This document shows, piece after piece, positions 45,795 to 55,324 of a stretch of DNA of 64,000 nucleotides (position 1 is the first letter of the stretch; each line of letters begins with the position of its first letter). Location: the NCBI GenBank assembly GCA_016789785.1, contig JAEUQE010000005.1:1-64000 (forward strand), given 5' to 3'. A program made the position numbers and the translations under genes. The notes under the pieces were generated by a model. The model had not been told where the DNA came from. It ran no database searches and saw nothing but the letters and a program-made list of their open reading frames with translations. The DNA comes from Bryobacterales bacterium (GTDB taxonomy: Bacteria > Acidobacteriota > Terriglobia > Bryobacterales > Bryobacteraceae).

Positions 45795-45825
45795 TGTTAA
45801 CACCAATGTATTGAAGTGTAACACC
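45795..45825. promoter_or_regulatory. Direct repeat upstream of the TonB receptor, possible operator
   Basis: TGTTAACACC (45795-45804) and TGTAACACC (45817-45825) recur 22 bases apart, two helical turns, about 95-125 bases upstream of the receptor start. The spacing fits two half-sites on one DNA face. No regulator is known. Confidence 0.35.
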
Positions 45826-45941
45826 TCCGTCTCAAATGCAACCGGGACGCAAGTTAACAATTGCCGGTCCTCCAAAGGGCCAAAGCCAGCCGCCTGATCG
45901 TTGACCCCAGCCCGCCTCCTTCCGCTTACACTGGGAAGTGC

Positions 45942-46856
45942 ATGCGTTTTTCGCGGATTGCGGTCATCGGCGCGCCCCTCGATTTGGGCGCTGGGCGTCG
46001 TGGCGTGGATATGGGACCGTCGGCCATCCGAGTGGCCAGTCTCGATGCAAAGCTCGAATCGCTCGGCTACCAGGTAGAGGATCTGGGCAATGTGGACATC
46101 AAGCAGGCCGAGAGTCTGCCAAAGGGACGCCAGGACGCGCGTTACCTCCCGGAAATCGCGCATACCTGCCGCCGGCTGGCCACCATGGTGGAGAAGGCCG
46201 CGTCGGCCGGTAAGCTGCCGCTGGTCCTAGGTGGCGACCATTCGCTTGCCATCGGAACCGTTTCCGGTATCGCACGTCATTACCGGAAGAAGAAACGCCA
46301 CGTCGGGCTGATTTGGGTGGACGCGCACGCCGACATGAATACACCGAAGACATCGCCCAGCGGCAACATCCACGGGATGCCGCTTGCGTGCCTGATTGGC
46401 AAGGGGCCGGAGGAGTTGACGCACATCTACAACTACGCGCCCAAGGTGGATCCGAAGAATGTCGCACTGGTGGGACTTCGCGACATCGACGCCTTGGAAC
46501 GTACGCATGTCAACGATTCCGGCGTGCGGGCATTCACCATGCGCGATATTGACGAACGCGGTCTGCGGTCGGTGATGGAAGAAGCGGTCGAGATCGCCTG
46601 CGCGGGCACTGATGGCTTCCACCTGTCTTTCGACATGGACTCCGTGGATCCGGAGTTCGCTCCGGGCGTCGGCACTCCCGTCCGCGGTGGCATTACCTAC
46701 CGCGAAGCGCATCTCGCCATGGAGATCGTGAATGACAGCGAGCAGATGGTTTCGATGGAGTTCGTGGAAGTAAACCCCGTGATCGATGAGGTGAACCGAA
46801 CCGCGGAGCTTGCCGTGGAGTTGGCGATGTCGGCAATGGGAAAGAGGATTTTGTGA
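45942..46856 (+). CDS. rocF: Arginase
   Basis: Ureohydrolase converting arginine to ornithine and urea, 304 residues. Dinuclear Mn2+ ligands are in place: H100 (GGDHS), D127, H129 and D131 (VDAHADMN), D231 and D233 (FDMDSVDP). The loop NTPKTSPSGNIHGMP fits arginase rather than agmatinase or formiminoglutamase. The start ATG 45942 gives the family length. It is the first gene of a six-gene overlapping series; its TGA overlaps the GTG of ddl. No other arginine genes are nearby. Confidence 0.92.
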   Translation: MRFSRIAVIGAPLDLGAGRRGVDMGPSAIRVASLDAKLESLGYQVEDLGNVDIKQAESLPKGRQDARYLPEIAHTCRRLATMVEKAASAGKLPLVLGGDHSLAIGTVSGIARHYRKKKRHVGLIWVDAHADMNTPKTSPSGNIHGMPLACLIGKGPEELTHIYNYAPKVDPKNVALVGLRDIDALERTHVNDSGVRAFTMRDIDERGLRSVMEEAVEIACAGTDGFHLSFDMDSVDPEFAPGVGTPVRGGITYREAHLAMEIVNDSEQMVSMEFVEVNPVIDEVNRTAELAVELAMSAMGKRIL

Positions 46857-47830
46857 AGCGACGAGTGGCTGTTGTCTATGGGGGCAGGAGTGGCGAGCAT
46901 GAGATCTCGTTGCGTTCGGCCAAGAGCGTCATTGACGCGCTCGATCCGGAGCGCTACGTCGTGCTCCATTACCTGATTTCGAAGGAAGGCAAGTGGTCGC
47001 CGAAGCCGATTCAGCCGGAGCCCGGATCGAACGCGCATATCGACGTCGTGTTTCCGATCCTTCATGGCACCTTCGGCGAGGACGGCACCATGCAAGGGCT
47101 GTTCGAACTCGCGGATCTGCCCTATGTGGGACCTGGTGTGTTCGCATCGGCAGCCGCGATGGACAAGGACGCGATGAAGCGTTTGTGCGAAGCGCACGGT
47201 CTGCCGGTGGTGGAGTACGTCACGCTCCAGGCCCCGCACTTCGATTCGGACGAAGCCTGCAACAGGATTCCGTTTCCGATGTTCGTGAAGCCCGCAAATC
47301 TGGGATCGTCGGTAGGTATTTCGAAAACGCGCAATCGTGAGGAGTTGAAGCAGGCCATCGACGTAGCGGCGCAGTTCGATCGGAAGGTGATTGTGGAGCG
47401 GGGCATCGCGGGCCGCGAGTTGGAATGCGCGGTGATGGGCAATGGCGAACCTGTGGCTTCCCTTCCTTCGGAGATCATTCCTTCCAAGGAGTTCTACGAC
47501 TACGAAGACAAATACCTCCTCGACAAGGCGCAGTGCATCGTTCCCGCCGATCTACCCGCGAGCACCACTGAGGAATTGCGCCGCATCGCGGTGGACGCCT
47601 ACAAAGCGGTGCAGTGCGAGGGCATGGCACGTGTCGACTTCCTGCTGGAGTCGGCGACCAACCGGCTGTACATCAACGAGATCAACACGATTCCAGGATT
47701 CACCTCGATCAGCATGTTTCCGAAGATGTGGGAGCATTCCGGCTTGCCGATGCCGGCACTGGTGGACCGGCTGATCGAACTTGCGATCGATCGCCACGAG
47801 GCGAAGAAGAAACTCCGTTACTCGCTGTGA
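46853..47830 (+). CDS. ddl: D-alanine--D-alanine ligase
   Basis: ATP-grasp ligase making the D-Ala-D-Ala dipeptide for peptidoglycan, 325 residues. Signatures: VVYGGRSGEHEISLRSAKSV at the N-terminus, FPILHGTFGEDGTMQGLFE, VKPANLGSSVGISK in the ATP-binding domain and NEINTIPGFTSISMFPKMWE at the metal and D-Ala site. The start is GTG, overlapping the arginase stop; its own TGA shares one base with the ATG of the protease gene. Confidence 0.95.
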   Translation: MKRRVAVVYGGRSGEHEISLRSAKSVIDALDPERYVVLHYLISKEGKWSPKPIQPEPGSNAHIDVVFPILHGTFGEDGTMQGLFELADLPYVGPGVFASAAAMDKDAMKRLCEAHGLPVVEYVTLQAPHFDSDEACNRIPFPMFVKPANLGSSVGISKTRNREELKQAIDVAAQFDRKVIVERGIAGRELECAVMGNGEPVASLPSEIIPSKEFYDYEDKYLLDKAQCIVPADLPASTTEELRRIAVDAYKAVQCEGMARVDFLLESATNRLYINEINTIPGFTSISMFPKMWEHSGLPMPALVDRLIELAIDRHEAKKKLRYSL

Positions 47831-49404
47831 TGCAGGTTCCCACGAAAGAAAAGGTGACGCGGGCTTTAGCCTGCCGCATCCCCACTCATGGGGATGCATG
47901 GCGGAGTGACTCCGGCTGCCCGGGCTGGACATCAATCCCGGTCCAGCTTCTGACTGCGATGCTGCTTGTCTTGACGCTGCACTTTCCTGCCAGGGCCGCC
48001 GACACCGAGGACTGGGAAAAGCTCGTCAAGCTCCTGGTGAACGTCTACTCCGCAGTCGAGCAGGAAGCCGCCGACCCCATCACTCCGGATCAGGCGATCT
48101 ATCAGGGCGCAATCCCTGGCATGCTGCGGCGTCTTGACCCGCATTCCATCTTCTTCGACGCAAATCAATTCGAGCAGTTGAAAGAGCTGGAGAAGAGCAC
48201 ACGCAAGGGATTCGGCAGTGTCGTGTCGGTGTTGCCGGGCCGTGTGATCGTGCTGCAATGCCTGCCCGGTACGCCTTCGGCGAAATCAGGCATCTCCGCC
48301 GGCGATGAGATTCTCGCCATCAACAACATCCCGCTGGCGCAACTCGAGATGGAGCAATTGATCGAGTTGCTCGGCCAATCGAGGCAACAGGAAGCGAGGC
48401 TGGACGTTCGCAGACCGGGCAATGCCCGCCTGTTGCAGTTCGTGCTGACGCCGGAAGACGTCGATTCGCCCGCCGTGGATCGCGCCTTTCATCTGCGTCC
48501 TGGAATTGGCTACGCCCGCATCACCAACTTCGAGAACGAAACGGCAGAACAGTTGCAGAAGGCAATTGAATCGCTGGGCGGCGGAAAGTTGAAGGGCTTC
48601 GTCCTGGATCTGCGCAACAATCCTGGCGGCGTGCTGCCGGCCGCGCTGAACGTGAGTTCGCTGTTTCTGAAGCCCGGCACGAAGATCCTCACCGTTCGTG
48701 GACGTTCCAAGGAGACCGAGGAAGTGAAGGTTGCCGAATCAGCCGTGCCTTACGAGTTCCCCGTCGTCGTCTTGATCAACGGCAAATCGGCAAGTGCCTC
48801 CGAGATTGTAGCGGGCGCGATTCAGGATCACGACCGCGGCAATGTGATCGGAGAGCCGAGCTTCGGTAAGGGTCTCGTGCAGGGCGTGTATCCGCTCTCG
48901 TCGGCGACTGGCCTTGCACTGACCACGGCGTTCTACTACACGCCCAGCGGAAGATCGATTCAGCGTCCGTTGCAGGGTGGAACGCTCGACAGCACCACTG
49001 CACAAGCGCCGCAAGAATACCGCACGGCCAAGGGCCGGCGCGTGACGGGAGGCGGCGGCATCCAGCCTGACGAGATCATCTATGCGGAGCCACTCACCCG
49101 ACTGCGGGCGGTGCTGGATGCAAGCGGCATTCTCACAACCTTCGCCACAACCCATACGCTTCGCAACAAGGTGAAAGAAGGGTTCGAAGTAAGCGCGGCG
49201 CTGCTCAATGAACTGCAGGTGTTCCTGTCGGAGAGCCGGATTCGCCCGTCGCTGGCCGAATGGTCGATTGACCGGGCGTGGATTGAGTCGCGGCTGAAAC
49301 AGGAAATCCTCAATCAGGCTGTCAGCGTCGAAAAAGGAGATGAAGTGGAATTGCAGCGCGACCCGGTTGTCCGCCGGGCGCTCCGCTTGCTAGGTTTGGA
49401 GTAA
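47830..49404 (+). CDS. S41 family C-terminal processing protease with PDZ domain
   Basis: Envelope serine protease of the CtpA/Prc class, 524 residues. It has a long N-terminal leader (about 36 residues) before a hydrophobic segment (VQLLTAMLLVLTLHF) ending ARAA, so it is exported or anchored. The PDZ domain (about 130-215, RVIVLQCLPGTPSAKSGISAGDEIL) is followed by the S41 domain with the Ser/Lys dyad S322 (KSASASE) and K347 (EPSFGKGLVQ). About 130 C-terminal residues are variable. It may trim envelope proteins, possibly those encoded just downstream. The ATG shares its A with the ddl stop (TGATG). Confidence 0.9.
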   Translation: MQVPTKEKVTRALACRIPTHGDAWRSDSGCPGWTSIPVQLLTAMLLVLTLHFPARAADTEDWEKLVKLLVNVYSAVEQEAADPITPDQAIYQGAIPGMLRRLDPHSIFFDANQFEQLKELEKSTRKGFGSVVSVLPGRVIVLQCLPGTPSAKSGISAGDEILAINNIPLAQLEMEQLIELLGQSRQQEARLDVRRPGNARLLQFVLTPEDVDSPAVDRAFHLRPGIGYARITNFENETAEQLQKAIESLGGGKLKGFVLDLRNNPGGVLPAALNVSSLFLKPGTKILTVRGRSKETEEVKVAESAVPYEFPVVVLINGKSASASEIVAGAIQDHDRGNVIGEPSFGKGLVQGVYPLSSATGLALTTAFYYTPSGRSIQRPLQGGTLDSTTAQAPQEYRTAKGRRVTGGGGIQPDEIIYAEPLTRLRAVLDASGILTTFATTHTLRNKVKEGFEVSAALLNELQVFLSESRIRPSLAEWSIDRAWIESRLKQEILNQAVSVEKGDEVELQRDPVVRRALRLLGLE

Positions 49405-52400
49405 TGCGCCGCAAAGGGGTTCTGTTGACCGCATGTTTGCTGGGTGCAGCCGCTGCCACCTTGCTTGTTTCGCAACAGAAGACGTCCACTCAGACCAGGA
49501 ATACCGCGTCCAAGGAAGAACTGCTGTGGACGCATCGGAATCTTGGCAAGGCGTTCTACGAAAATCCCACCACGCAGATCCCCGCCGTCGAGGAGTTCAA
49601 GAAGGCGTTCGATCTCGCGCCGGACTCCGCGCGGGAGCGGTTGAACTACGGTCTCGCACTGCTGCGCGCGGGCAAGACGACCGAAGGCATGGAGGAACTG
49701 AAGCGCGTGCAGGCGCAGGATCCTTCTCTTCCGCACACGTGGTTCAATCTCGGCGTTCAGTACAAAAAGGCTGGCGAAGCGGAGTTGGCCATCGCCCAAA
49801 TGGAGCACATGGCGAAACTTGTGCCTGACGATGCCGTGGTCCACTACAACCTCGGCGCACTGTACAAACTGGTGGGCCGCGGCGCCGATGCGATCGCGCA
49901 ATTCGTGAAGGCATCCGAGCTTGGACCACATCTCGCCGCACCGCACTTTCAACTGTTCAATTCCTACCGGGTTGCTGGCAATCGCGATGAAGCGCAGAAG
50001 CGCCTTGCACGATTTCAGGAGTTGAAGAAGGCGCAGGAGGTTTCGGGCATCAGTGAGGACATGGAGTGGAGTGATTACTCCGAAGTCTACGACCCCATCG
50101 ACCCGTCGTTATCCAGTGGCGACGTGACGGATCCCGCGCCGGTGAGGTTCAACCCGCGGACGTTGCAGGGTACGGTGGGGGAAGGCGCAGGCGCACTTGC
50201 ACTGGACTTCGATGCCGACTCCAGGCCTGATCTGCTGGCGTGGTCGGCGAGTGGCGGTCTGCTGTATCGAAGCGCCGCAACATTTGTGCCATTGGATGTT
50301 TTGAAGCCTGGCAGGAGTTTCGCGGCCGGCGACATCGACAACGATGGTTTCCCCGAACTGTGCATGCTGACGGACAAGAGCGCCGAGTTGATCAGGAATC
50401 GCAAGGGAGCTTTTGAGCCGGCGGCGAAGACTCTCGCGGCGGGCCGCTTCGTGAAGGCGCTGTGGGTCGACTACGACCACGATTACGATCTCGATCTCGT
50501 GTTGATCGGAGCGAAGCCCGTGGTGCTGCGCAACCAGGGCGAGGCAGGCATGGTCGAGCAGGCGAACGCGATCCCCTTCGTGTCCGGCACTCCCGCCGAT
50601 GCGGTCGTGTTGCGTGTGATCGCGGATAGCAAAGCCAACGACATCGTGGTCACGTATCGCGATCGTGCCTCCGTGATCTATCGCGACCGTCTCGCCGGGC
50701 GCTATGACGTGATTCCGCTCGCCGCGTTGCCGCAAGGTGCGGGCAAGCTTCAGGTTGCCGATTGGAATCACGATGGGCAGTTCGACCTTGCTTACATCGC
50801 TGGCGGCGCACTCGGGTTGCTCGCGAACCGCCGCTGGACATGGGTGCCACAAGCCACTCCCGCGGTGCCGCAATACGCGTTCGCCATTGAAGATGTGAGC
50901 AATCATGGCGTTTCGGAGATCATTGCCGGGGATGCGATCTATCCGCTAACTGGCGCACCTCGCAAGGCCGCTGGATTGAAGGGCGGCGGGGCGATGGTGG
51001 CCGCCGATTTCAACGCCGACGGGCGCGTGGACCTCGCGGTGATCGACAAGAGTTTGGAAGTTTTCGAGAACGCGACGCAGACACGGAACCGCTGGTTCGT
51101 AGCAAAGCTCTCCGGCATCAAGAATCGCAAGCTCGCCGAAGGGTCTGAGGTGGAGGTACGGTCGGGCAAGCGCTATCAGAAGAAGATTTACGCAGGCTAC
51201 CCGCTCACCTTCGGATTGCGCGGGTATGAGCAGCTCGACATGGTGCGCATCACGTGGCCGAACGGGCTGATTCAGAACGAGGCCAAGCAACCGGTGGGCC
51301 GCATGGTGGACTACAAGGAAGCGCAGCGGCTCTCAGGATCGTGCCCGATGATCTTCACGTGGAACGGTCGCGGCTTCGAGTTTGTCACTGACGTGCTTGG
51401 CGTCGCGCCGCTGGGAGCGTCATCGGGCGACGGCAGCTATTTCGCCACCGATCACGACGAGTATGTGTCGATCCCAGGCGGCATGCTTCGTGCGCGTGAC
51501 GGATTCTACGATCTGCGCATCACCGAAGAGCTGAGTGAGGTGACGTATCTGGATCAGCTCAAGCTCATCGCCGTCGACCATCCCGCGAAGACGGAGATCT
51601 ATTCGAACGACAAGTGGAAGGCTCCCCCGTTTCCCGGCTTCCGCCTCTTCGGCACGGAGCGCCGTATCTATCCGGAGCGCGCTCGCGACGGGCTAGGCCA
51701 TGATGTACGCGCGGCCCTATTGTCGCGCGACAAGGTCTACGCGGACCGGTTCGCGCGGCGAATGGACAACACCGCGCAGGCCCATGCTCTGGAGATCGAT
51801 TTCGGCAAGGACGCTCCGAATCAGGGTGCTTTCCTTGTCCTGAACGGATGGGTGGATTGGGCCGATGGCAGCACGTTTCTGAAGCAGGCGCAGGAACCGG
51901 GACGCGCGCTGCAGCCCCCGTATTTGCAAGTGCGCGATCCACAAGGGAACTGGCGAACCGTGATCGATGACATGGGCATTCCGTCGGGCAAGACGAAGAC
52001 GATCGCGGTGGATCTCTCGGGCAGGTTCCTCTCGTCATCGCGCGAGGTGCGGATCGTCAGCAATCTCTGTGTGTTCTGGGATGAGGTGTTTCTTGGCGTA
52101 GAGGAGCATAAGCCGGACTATCGCCTGATCGAGATGCCCTTGCGCATTGCCGATCTTCGTTTCCATGGCTTCTCGAAGGCGGTGATTCACCCGGAGCGCA
52201 AGCAGCCAGAGCACTTCCACTACTCGCCGGCGAGCCTGACCTCGGCATGGAATCCGACACCTGGTTTCTATACGCGATTCGGCGATGTCAAAACGCTGCT
52301 GGCGACGCCGGATGATCGTTTCGTCATCATGGGATCGGGCGACGAAATTGAACTGCGCTTCGAAGCGGGCCGCACAGATTTGCCAGACGGATGGACTCGA

Positions 52401-52610
52401 GACTTCCTGCTGCTGGTGGATGGGTGGGCCAAGGATAGCGATCCGAATACCGCCTACTCGCAGACCGTGGAGCCCTTGCCATTTCATGCGATGTCGCGGT
52501 ACCCGTATCCAACGAAAGAGCGCTATCCTGACAGCGCGGAACATCGCCGCTATCGCGAAGAGTACAACACACGGCCGGCTCTGCGGCTCCTGAGGTCACT
52601 CGCAAGATGA
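49404..52610 (+). CDS. Exported TPR / FG-GAP (VCBS) / ASPIC-UnbV protein
   Basis: A 1068-residue exported protein. The N-terminus is a signal or anchor (LTACLLGAAAATLLVS). TPR repeats cover about 45-210 (TWFNLGVQYKKAGEAELAIAQ, then VHYNLGALYKLVGRGADAI). FG-GAP/VCBS-type propeller repeats with calcium-loop motifs (DFDADSRPDL, DIDNDGFPEL, DYDHDYDLDL, DWNHDGQFDL, DFNADGRVDL) cover about 270-550. An ASPIC/UnbV-like segment follows (about 560-640, VRITWPNGLIQNE). The last 400 residues have no family I recognise (FVTDVLGVAPLG onward). It shares one base with the protease gene and overlaps the cytochrome gene by four, so the three are probably made together. Confidence 0.82.
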   Translation: MRRKGVLLTACLLGAAAATLLVSQQKTSTQTRNTASKEELLWTHRNLGKAFYENPTTQIPAVEEFKKAFDLAPDSARERLNYGLALLRAGKTTEGMEELKRVQAQDPSLPHTWFNLGVQYKKAGEAELAIAQMEHMAKLVPDDAVVHYNLGALYKLVGRGADAIAQFVKASELGPHLAAPHFQLFNSYRVAGNRDEAQKRLARFQELKKAQEVSGISEDMEWSDYSEVYDPIDPSLSSGDVTDPAPVRFNPRTLQGTVGEGAGALALDFDADSRPDLLAWSASGGLLYRSAATFVPLDVLKPGRSFAAGDIDNDGFPELCMLTDKSAELIRNRKGAFEPAAKTLAAGRFVKALWVDYDHDYDLDLVLIGAKPVVLRNQGEAGMVEQANAIPFVSGTPADAVVLRVIADSKANDIVVTYRDRASVIYRDRLAGRYDVIPLAALPQGAGKLQVADWNHDGQFDLAYIAGGALGLLANRRWTWVPQATPAVPQYAFAIEDVSNHGVSEIIAGDAIYPLTGAPRKAAGLKGGGAMVAADFNADGRVDLAVIDKSLEVFENATQTRNRWFVAKLSGIKNRKLAEGSEVEVRSGKRYQKKIYAGYPLTFGLRGYEQLDMVRITWPNGLIQNEAKQPVGRMVDYKEAQRLSGSCPMIFTWNGRGFEFVTDVLGVAPLGASSGDGSYFATDHDEYVSIPGGMLRARDGFYDLRITEELSEVTYLDQLKLIAVDHPAKTEIYSNDKWKAPPFPGFRLFGTERRIYPERARDGLGHDVRAALLSRDKVYADRFARRMDNTAQAHALEIDFGKDAPNQGAFLVLNGWVDWADGSTFLKQAQEPGRALQPPYLQVRDPQGNWRTVIDDMGIPSGKTKTIAVDLSGRFLSSSREVRIVSNLCVFWDEVFLGVEEHKPDYRLIEMPLRIADLRFHGFSKAVIHPERKQPEHFHYSPASLTSAWNPTPGFYTRFGDVKTLLATPDDRFVIMGSGDEIELRFEAGRTDLPDGWTRDFLLLVDGWAKDSDPNTAYSQTVEPLPFHAMSRYPYPTKERYPDSAEHRRYREEYNTRPALRLLRSLAR

Positions 52611-55324
52611 AACCGAAATGGCTGATTTGGGCGGTCCTCGCGCTGATCGCCAACTCCGCATACATTTGGGCGCTACCTTCGCCAACCATCTTCTACATGG
52701 CGAATGTGCTGTTGCACCTGGGCCTTGGAATCGTGGTGTGTGTGTTGCTGCGAGCGAGGCCAGCGAACTGGCTGCTGCTGGCGTCTGCTGTTCCGGCTGT
52801 TTATCTGGTGGTGCAAGGCAACACCCGCGATCATGCTTATTGGCTCACGGCACATATCGTGCTTGCAATGGCGGCTGTATTCGCGCTGTTGTGGTGGTCG
52901 CACTCGCAATCGCGAACCGTGGCGCGGCAATTGGCACTTGCAACCGCTGTGCTCATCCTGCTTCCTGCCGGCGTGAAGATGTACCGTCGCGCAGTGCCGG
53001 ACCGGGCGGATCGCATCACGAATCCTCTGGTGACGCCGGTCTCCATGGAGCAGGAAGGCGATGGACCGAAGAGCCCGTTCTGGCCATCGTCGGCGCGCAC
53101 CACCACGGGCATGATTCCTTCGTCCTACTTCATGGACTCCGAGCAGTGCGGCACTTGCCACAAAGACATCTACGAGCAATGGAAGAGTTCCGTCCATCAC
53201 TTCGCGAGCTTCAATAATCAGTTCTACCGGAAGTCCATTGAGTACATGCAGGAAGTGCAGGGCTCCACCAAGCCGAGCCGCTGGTGCGCATCCTGCCATG
53301 ATCACGCAATCCTGTTCAACGGGAAATGGGAGAAGCCGATTAAGGACCAGATCGATACTCCGGAAGCCCACGCGGGCCTTGCCTGTACGTCATGCCACTC
53401 CATCATTCAGGTGCACGACACGATGGGCAACGCAGGCTTCACGCTGGAGTACAACTGGCTGCATGAGATCGCATCGAGCAAGAACAAGTATGTGCAGGCA
53501 TTCGATAAGTTCCTCACCTATTTGAATCCCGAGCCGCACCGGCGCACGTTCCTGAAGCCCTTCCACCGGTTGGACGCGTCGGAGTTCTGCTCGTCCTGCC
53601 ACAAAGTGCATCTCGATGTGCCAGTGAACAACTATCGTTGGATTCGCGGATTCAACGACTACGACAACTGGCAGGCGAGCGGCGTGTCGGGCCGTGGTGC
53701 GCGGTCGTTCTACTATCCGCCGTCGACATCGACATGCTCCACCTGCCACATGCCGCTGGTGAAGTCGAACGATCCGGGGAATCAGAACGGCATGGTTCAT
53801 TCGCATCGCTTCCCCGGCGCGAATACGGCGGTGCCGTTTGTAAATGGTGATCGCGCGCAGTTGGATGAGACGAAGAAGTTTCTCCAATCGGGATTCCTTA
53901 CTGTGGACATTTTCGCCGCGAGCCCGCTTGAAGGAGCCAAAGATGTGAAGATGATGCGGCGCGCGGGCGAAGCTTCACAATCGGCGCTCTCGAGTTTCGC
54001 GGTTGGAGAGGAAGCCGAAACGGGCGGGCAGGTGTTCCTGCGCGAAGTCGGCAAGGTGGCCGCGCCGCTCGACCAGCCAGGCACGAAACTAGAGCCTGGC
54101 TCCACGGTACGAATGGATGTGGTGGTGCGCACGCGCAAGATCGGGCACTTCTTTCCAGGCGGCACGGTGGACGCCTTCGACGTATGGGTGGAACTGGAGG
54201 GCTTGGACGCGGATGGCAAACACATCTTCTGGAGCGGGCGCGTGGAAGATAATGGCCGCGGCCCCGTGGAGAAAGGCGCGCACTTCTACCGTTCCTACCA
54301 ACTCGACGCCGAAGGAAATCACATCAACAAGCGCAATGCGTGGCAAACGCGCAGTGTGTTGTACGTCCGCCTGATTCCGCCGGGCGCGGCGGACACGGCT
54401 CACTATCTGGTGAAGATCCCTAAAGACGCCAAGGGACCGCTCACGTTCCGCGCGAAGGTGAACTATCGCAAGTTCATGCACTACTACACGCAGTTCGCCT
54501 ACGCCGGCCAGCCTCAGCCCGGCCAGGCGGCGACGTTGTTCAGCGTGAATCACGACAGCCGGGACTATTCCTTCACCAAAACAAACATTCCTGCGAATGT
54601 TTCGGGCGGAATCAAGGACCGCATCCCGAATCTGCCTGTGGTGACGATCGCGAAGCATGAGATCAAGGTCGATCTCGGCAAGCCGGAATGGAAACAGACG
54701 ACGAATCCGCAAGCCTACGAGCGATGGAATGACTGGGGAATCGGCATGCTGCTGCAAGGCGACCTGAAAGGCGCCGAATATGCGTTCCGCCGCGTGATTG
54801 ACTCAAAGCCCGATTACGCCGATGGACCGCTGAACGTGGCTCGCGCTCTTATCCAGGAAGGCGAGACCGATGCGGCAAAACCGTTCGTTTCGAAGGCTCT
54901 CGAACTGAAGCCCGGCCTGGCACGCGGCCATTTCTTCCAGGCGCTCATCGACAAGGCCGATGGCAACTACGATTCCGCGCTCGACAATCTGCAAAAGGTG
55001 TTGGCGCAGCATCCCGAAGATCGCGTGGTGCAGAATCAGGCAGGCAGAGTGCTGTTCCTCAAGCGCGATTTCGCGGGCGCCGTGGCCGCGCTCGAACGTG
55101 TGTTGCGTGTTGATCCTGAAGATTTGCAGGCGCACTATAGCCTGATGCTCGCCTATCGGGGCATGGGCAACGCGGAAAAGGCGGAGCGTCACGCGAAGCT
55201 CTTTCAGCGTTTCAAGGCAGACGAATCCGCGCAGACCATCACCGCCAAGCCTCGCATGCTGAGCCCGGAAGACAACAACGAGAGGCAGATGATCCACGAT
55301 CACGAAAGTGTGCCGCTGAAATGA
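52607..55324 (+). CDS. Membrane-anchored pentaheme cytochrome c with C-terminal TPR domain
   Basis: A 905-residue protein with three parts. Residues 1-130 form four or five membrane helices containing H37 and H83 within helices. Residues 175-400 carry five c-type heme motifs (C181GTCH, C227ASCH, C260TSCH, C328SSCH, C377STCH) in a cytochrome c554-like arrangement (MDSEQCGTCHKDIYEQWKSS). A beta-rich stretch (about 420-680) is followed by TPR repeats (about 715-870). The hemes should lie outside the cytoplasmic membrane. The partner and electron acceptor are unknown. It overlaps both neighbours by four bases (ATGA), pointing to a three-protein unit. Confidence 0.83.
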   Translation: MKPKWLIWAVLALIANSAYIWALPSPTIFYMANVLLHLGLGIVVCVLLRARPANWLLLASAVPAVYLVVQGNTRDHAYWLTAHIVLAMAAVFALLWWSHSQSRTVARQLALATAVLILLPAGVKMYRRAVPDRADRITNPLVTPVSMEQEGDGPKSPFWPSSARTTTGMIPSSYFMDSEQCGTCHKDIYEQWKSSVHHFASFNNQFYRKSIEYMQEVQGSTKPSRWCASCHDHAILFNGKWEKPIKDQIDTPEAHAGLACTSCHSIIQVHDTMGNAGFTLEYNWLHEIASSKNKYVQAFDKFLTYLNPEPHRRTFLKPFHRLDASEFCSSCHKVHLDVPVNNYRWIRGFNDYDNWQASGVSGRGARSFYYPPSTSTCSTCHMPLVKSNDPGNQNGMVHSHRFPGANTAVPFVNGDRAQLDETKKFLQSGFLTVDIFAASPLEGAKDVKMMRRAGEASQSALSSFAVGEEAETGGQVFLREVGKVAAPLDQPGTKLEPGSTVRMDVVVRTRKIGHFFPGGTVDAFDVWVELEGLDADGKHIFWSGRVEDNGRGPVEKGAHFYRSYQLDAEGNHINKRNAWQTRSVLYVRLIPPGAADTAHYLVKIPKDAKGPLTFRAKVNYRKFMHYYTQFAYAGQPQPGQAATLFSVNHDSRDYSFTKTNIPANVSGGIKDRIPNLPVVTIAKHEIKVDLGKPEWKQTTNPQAYERWNDWGIGMLLQGDLKGAEYAFRRVIDSKPDYADGPLNVARALIQEGETDAAKPFVSKALELKPGLARGHFFQALIDKADGNYDSALDNLQKVLAQHPEDRVVQNQAGRVLFLKRDFAGAVAALERVLRVDPEDLQAHYSLMLAYRGMGNAEKAERHAKLFQRFKADESAQTITAKPRMLSPEDNNERQMIHDHESVPLK

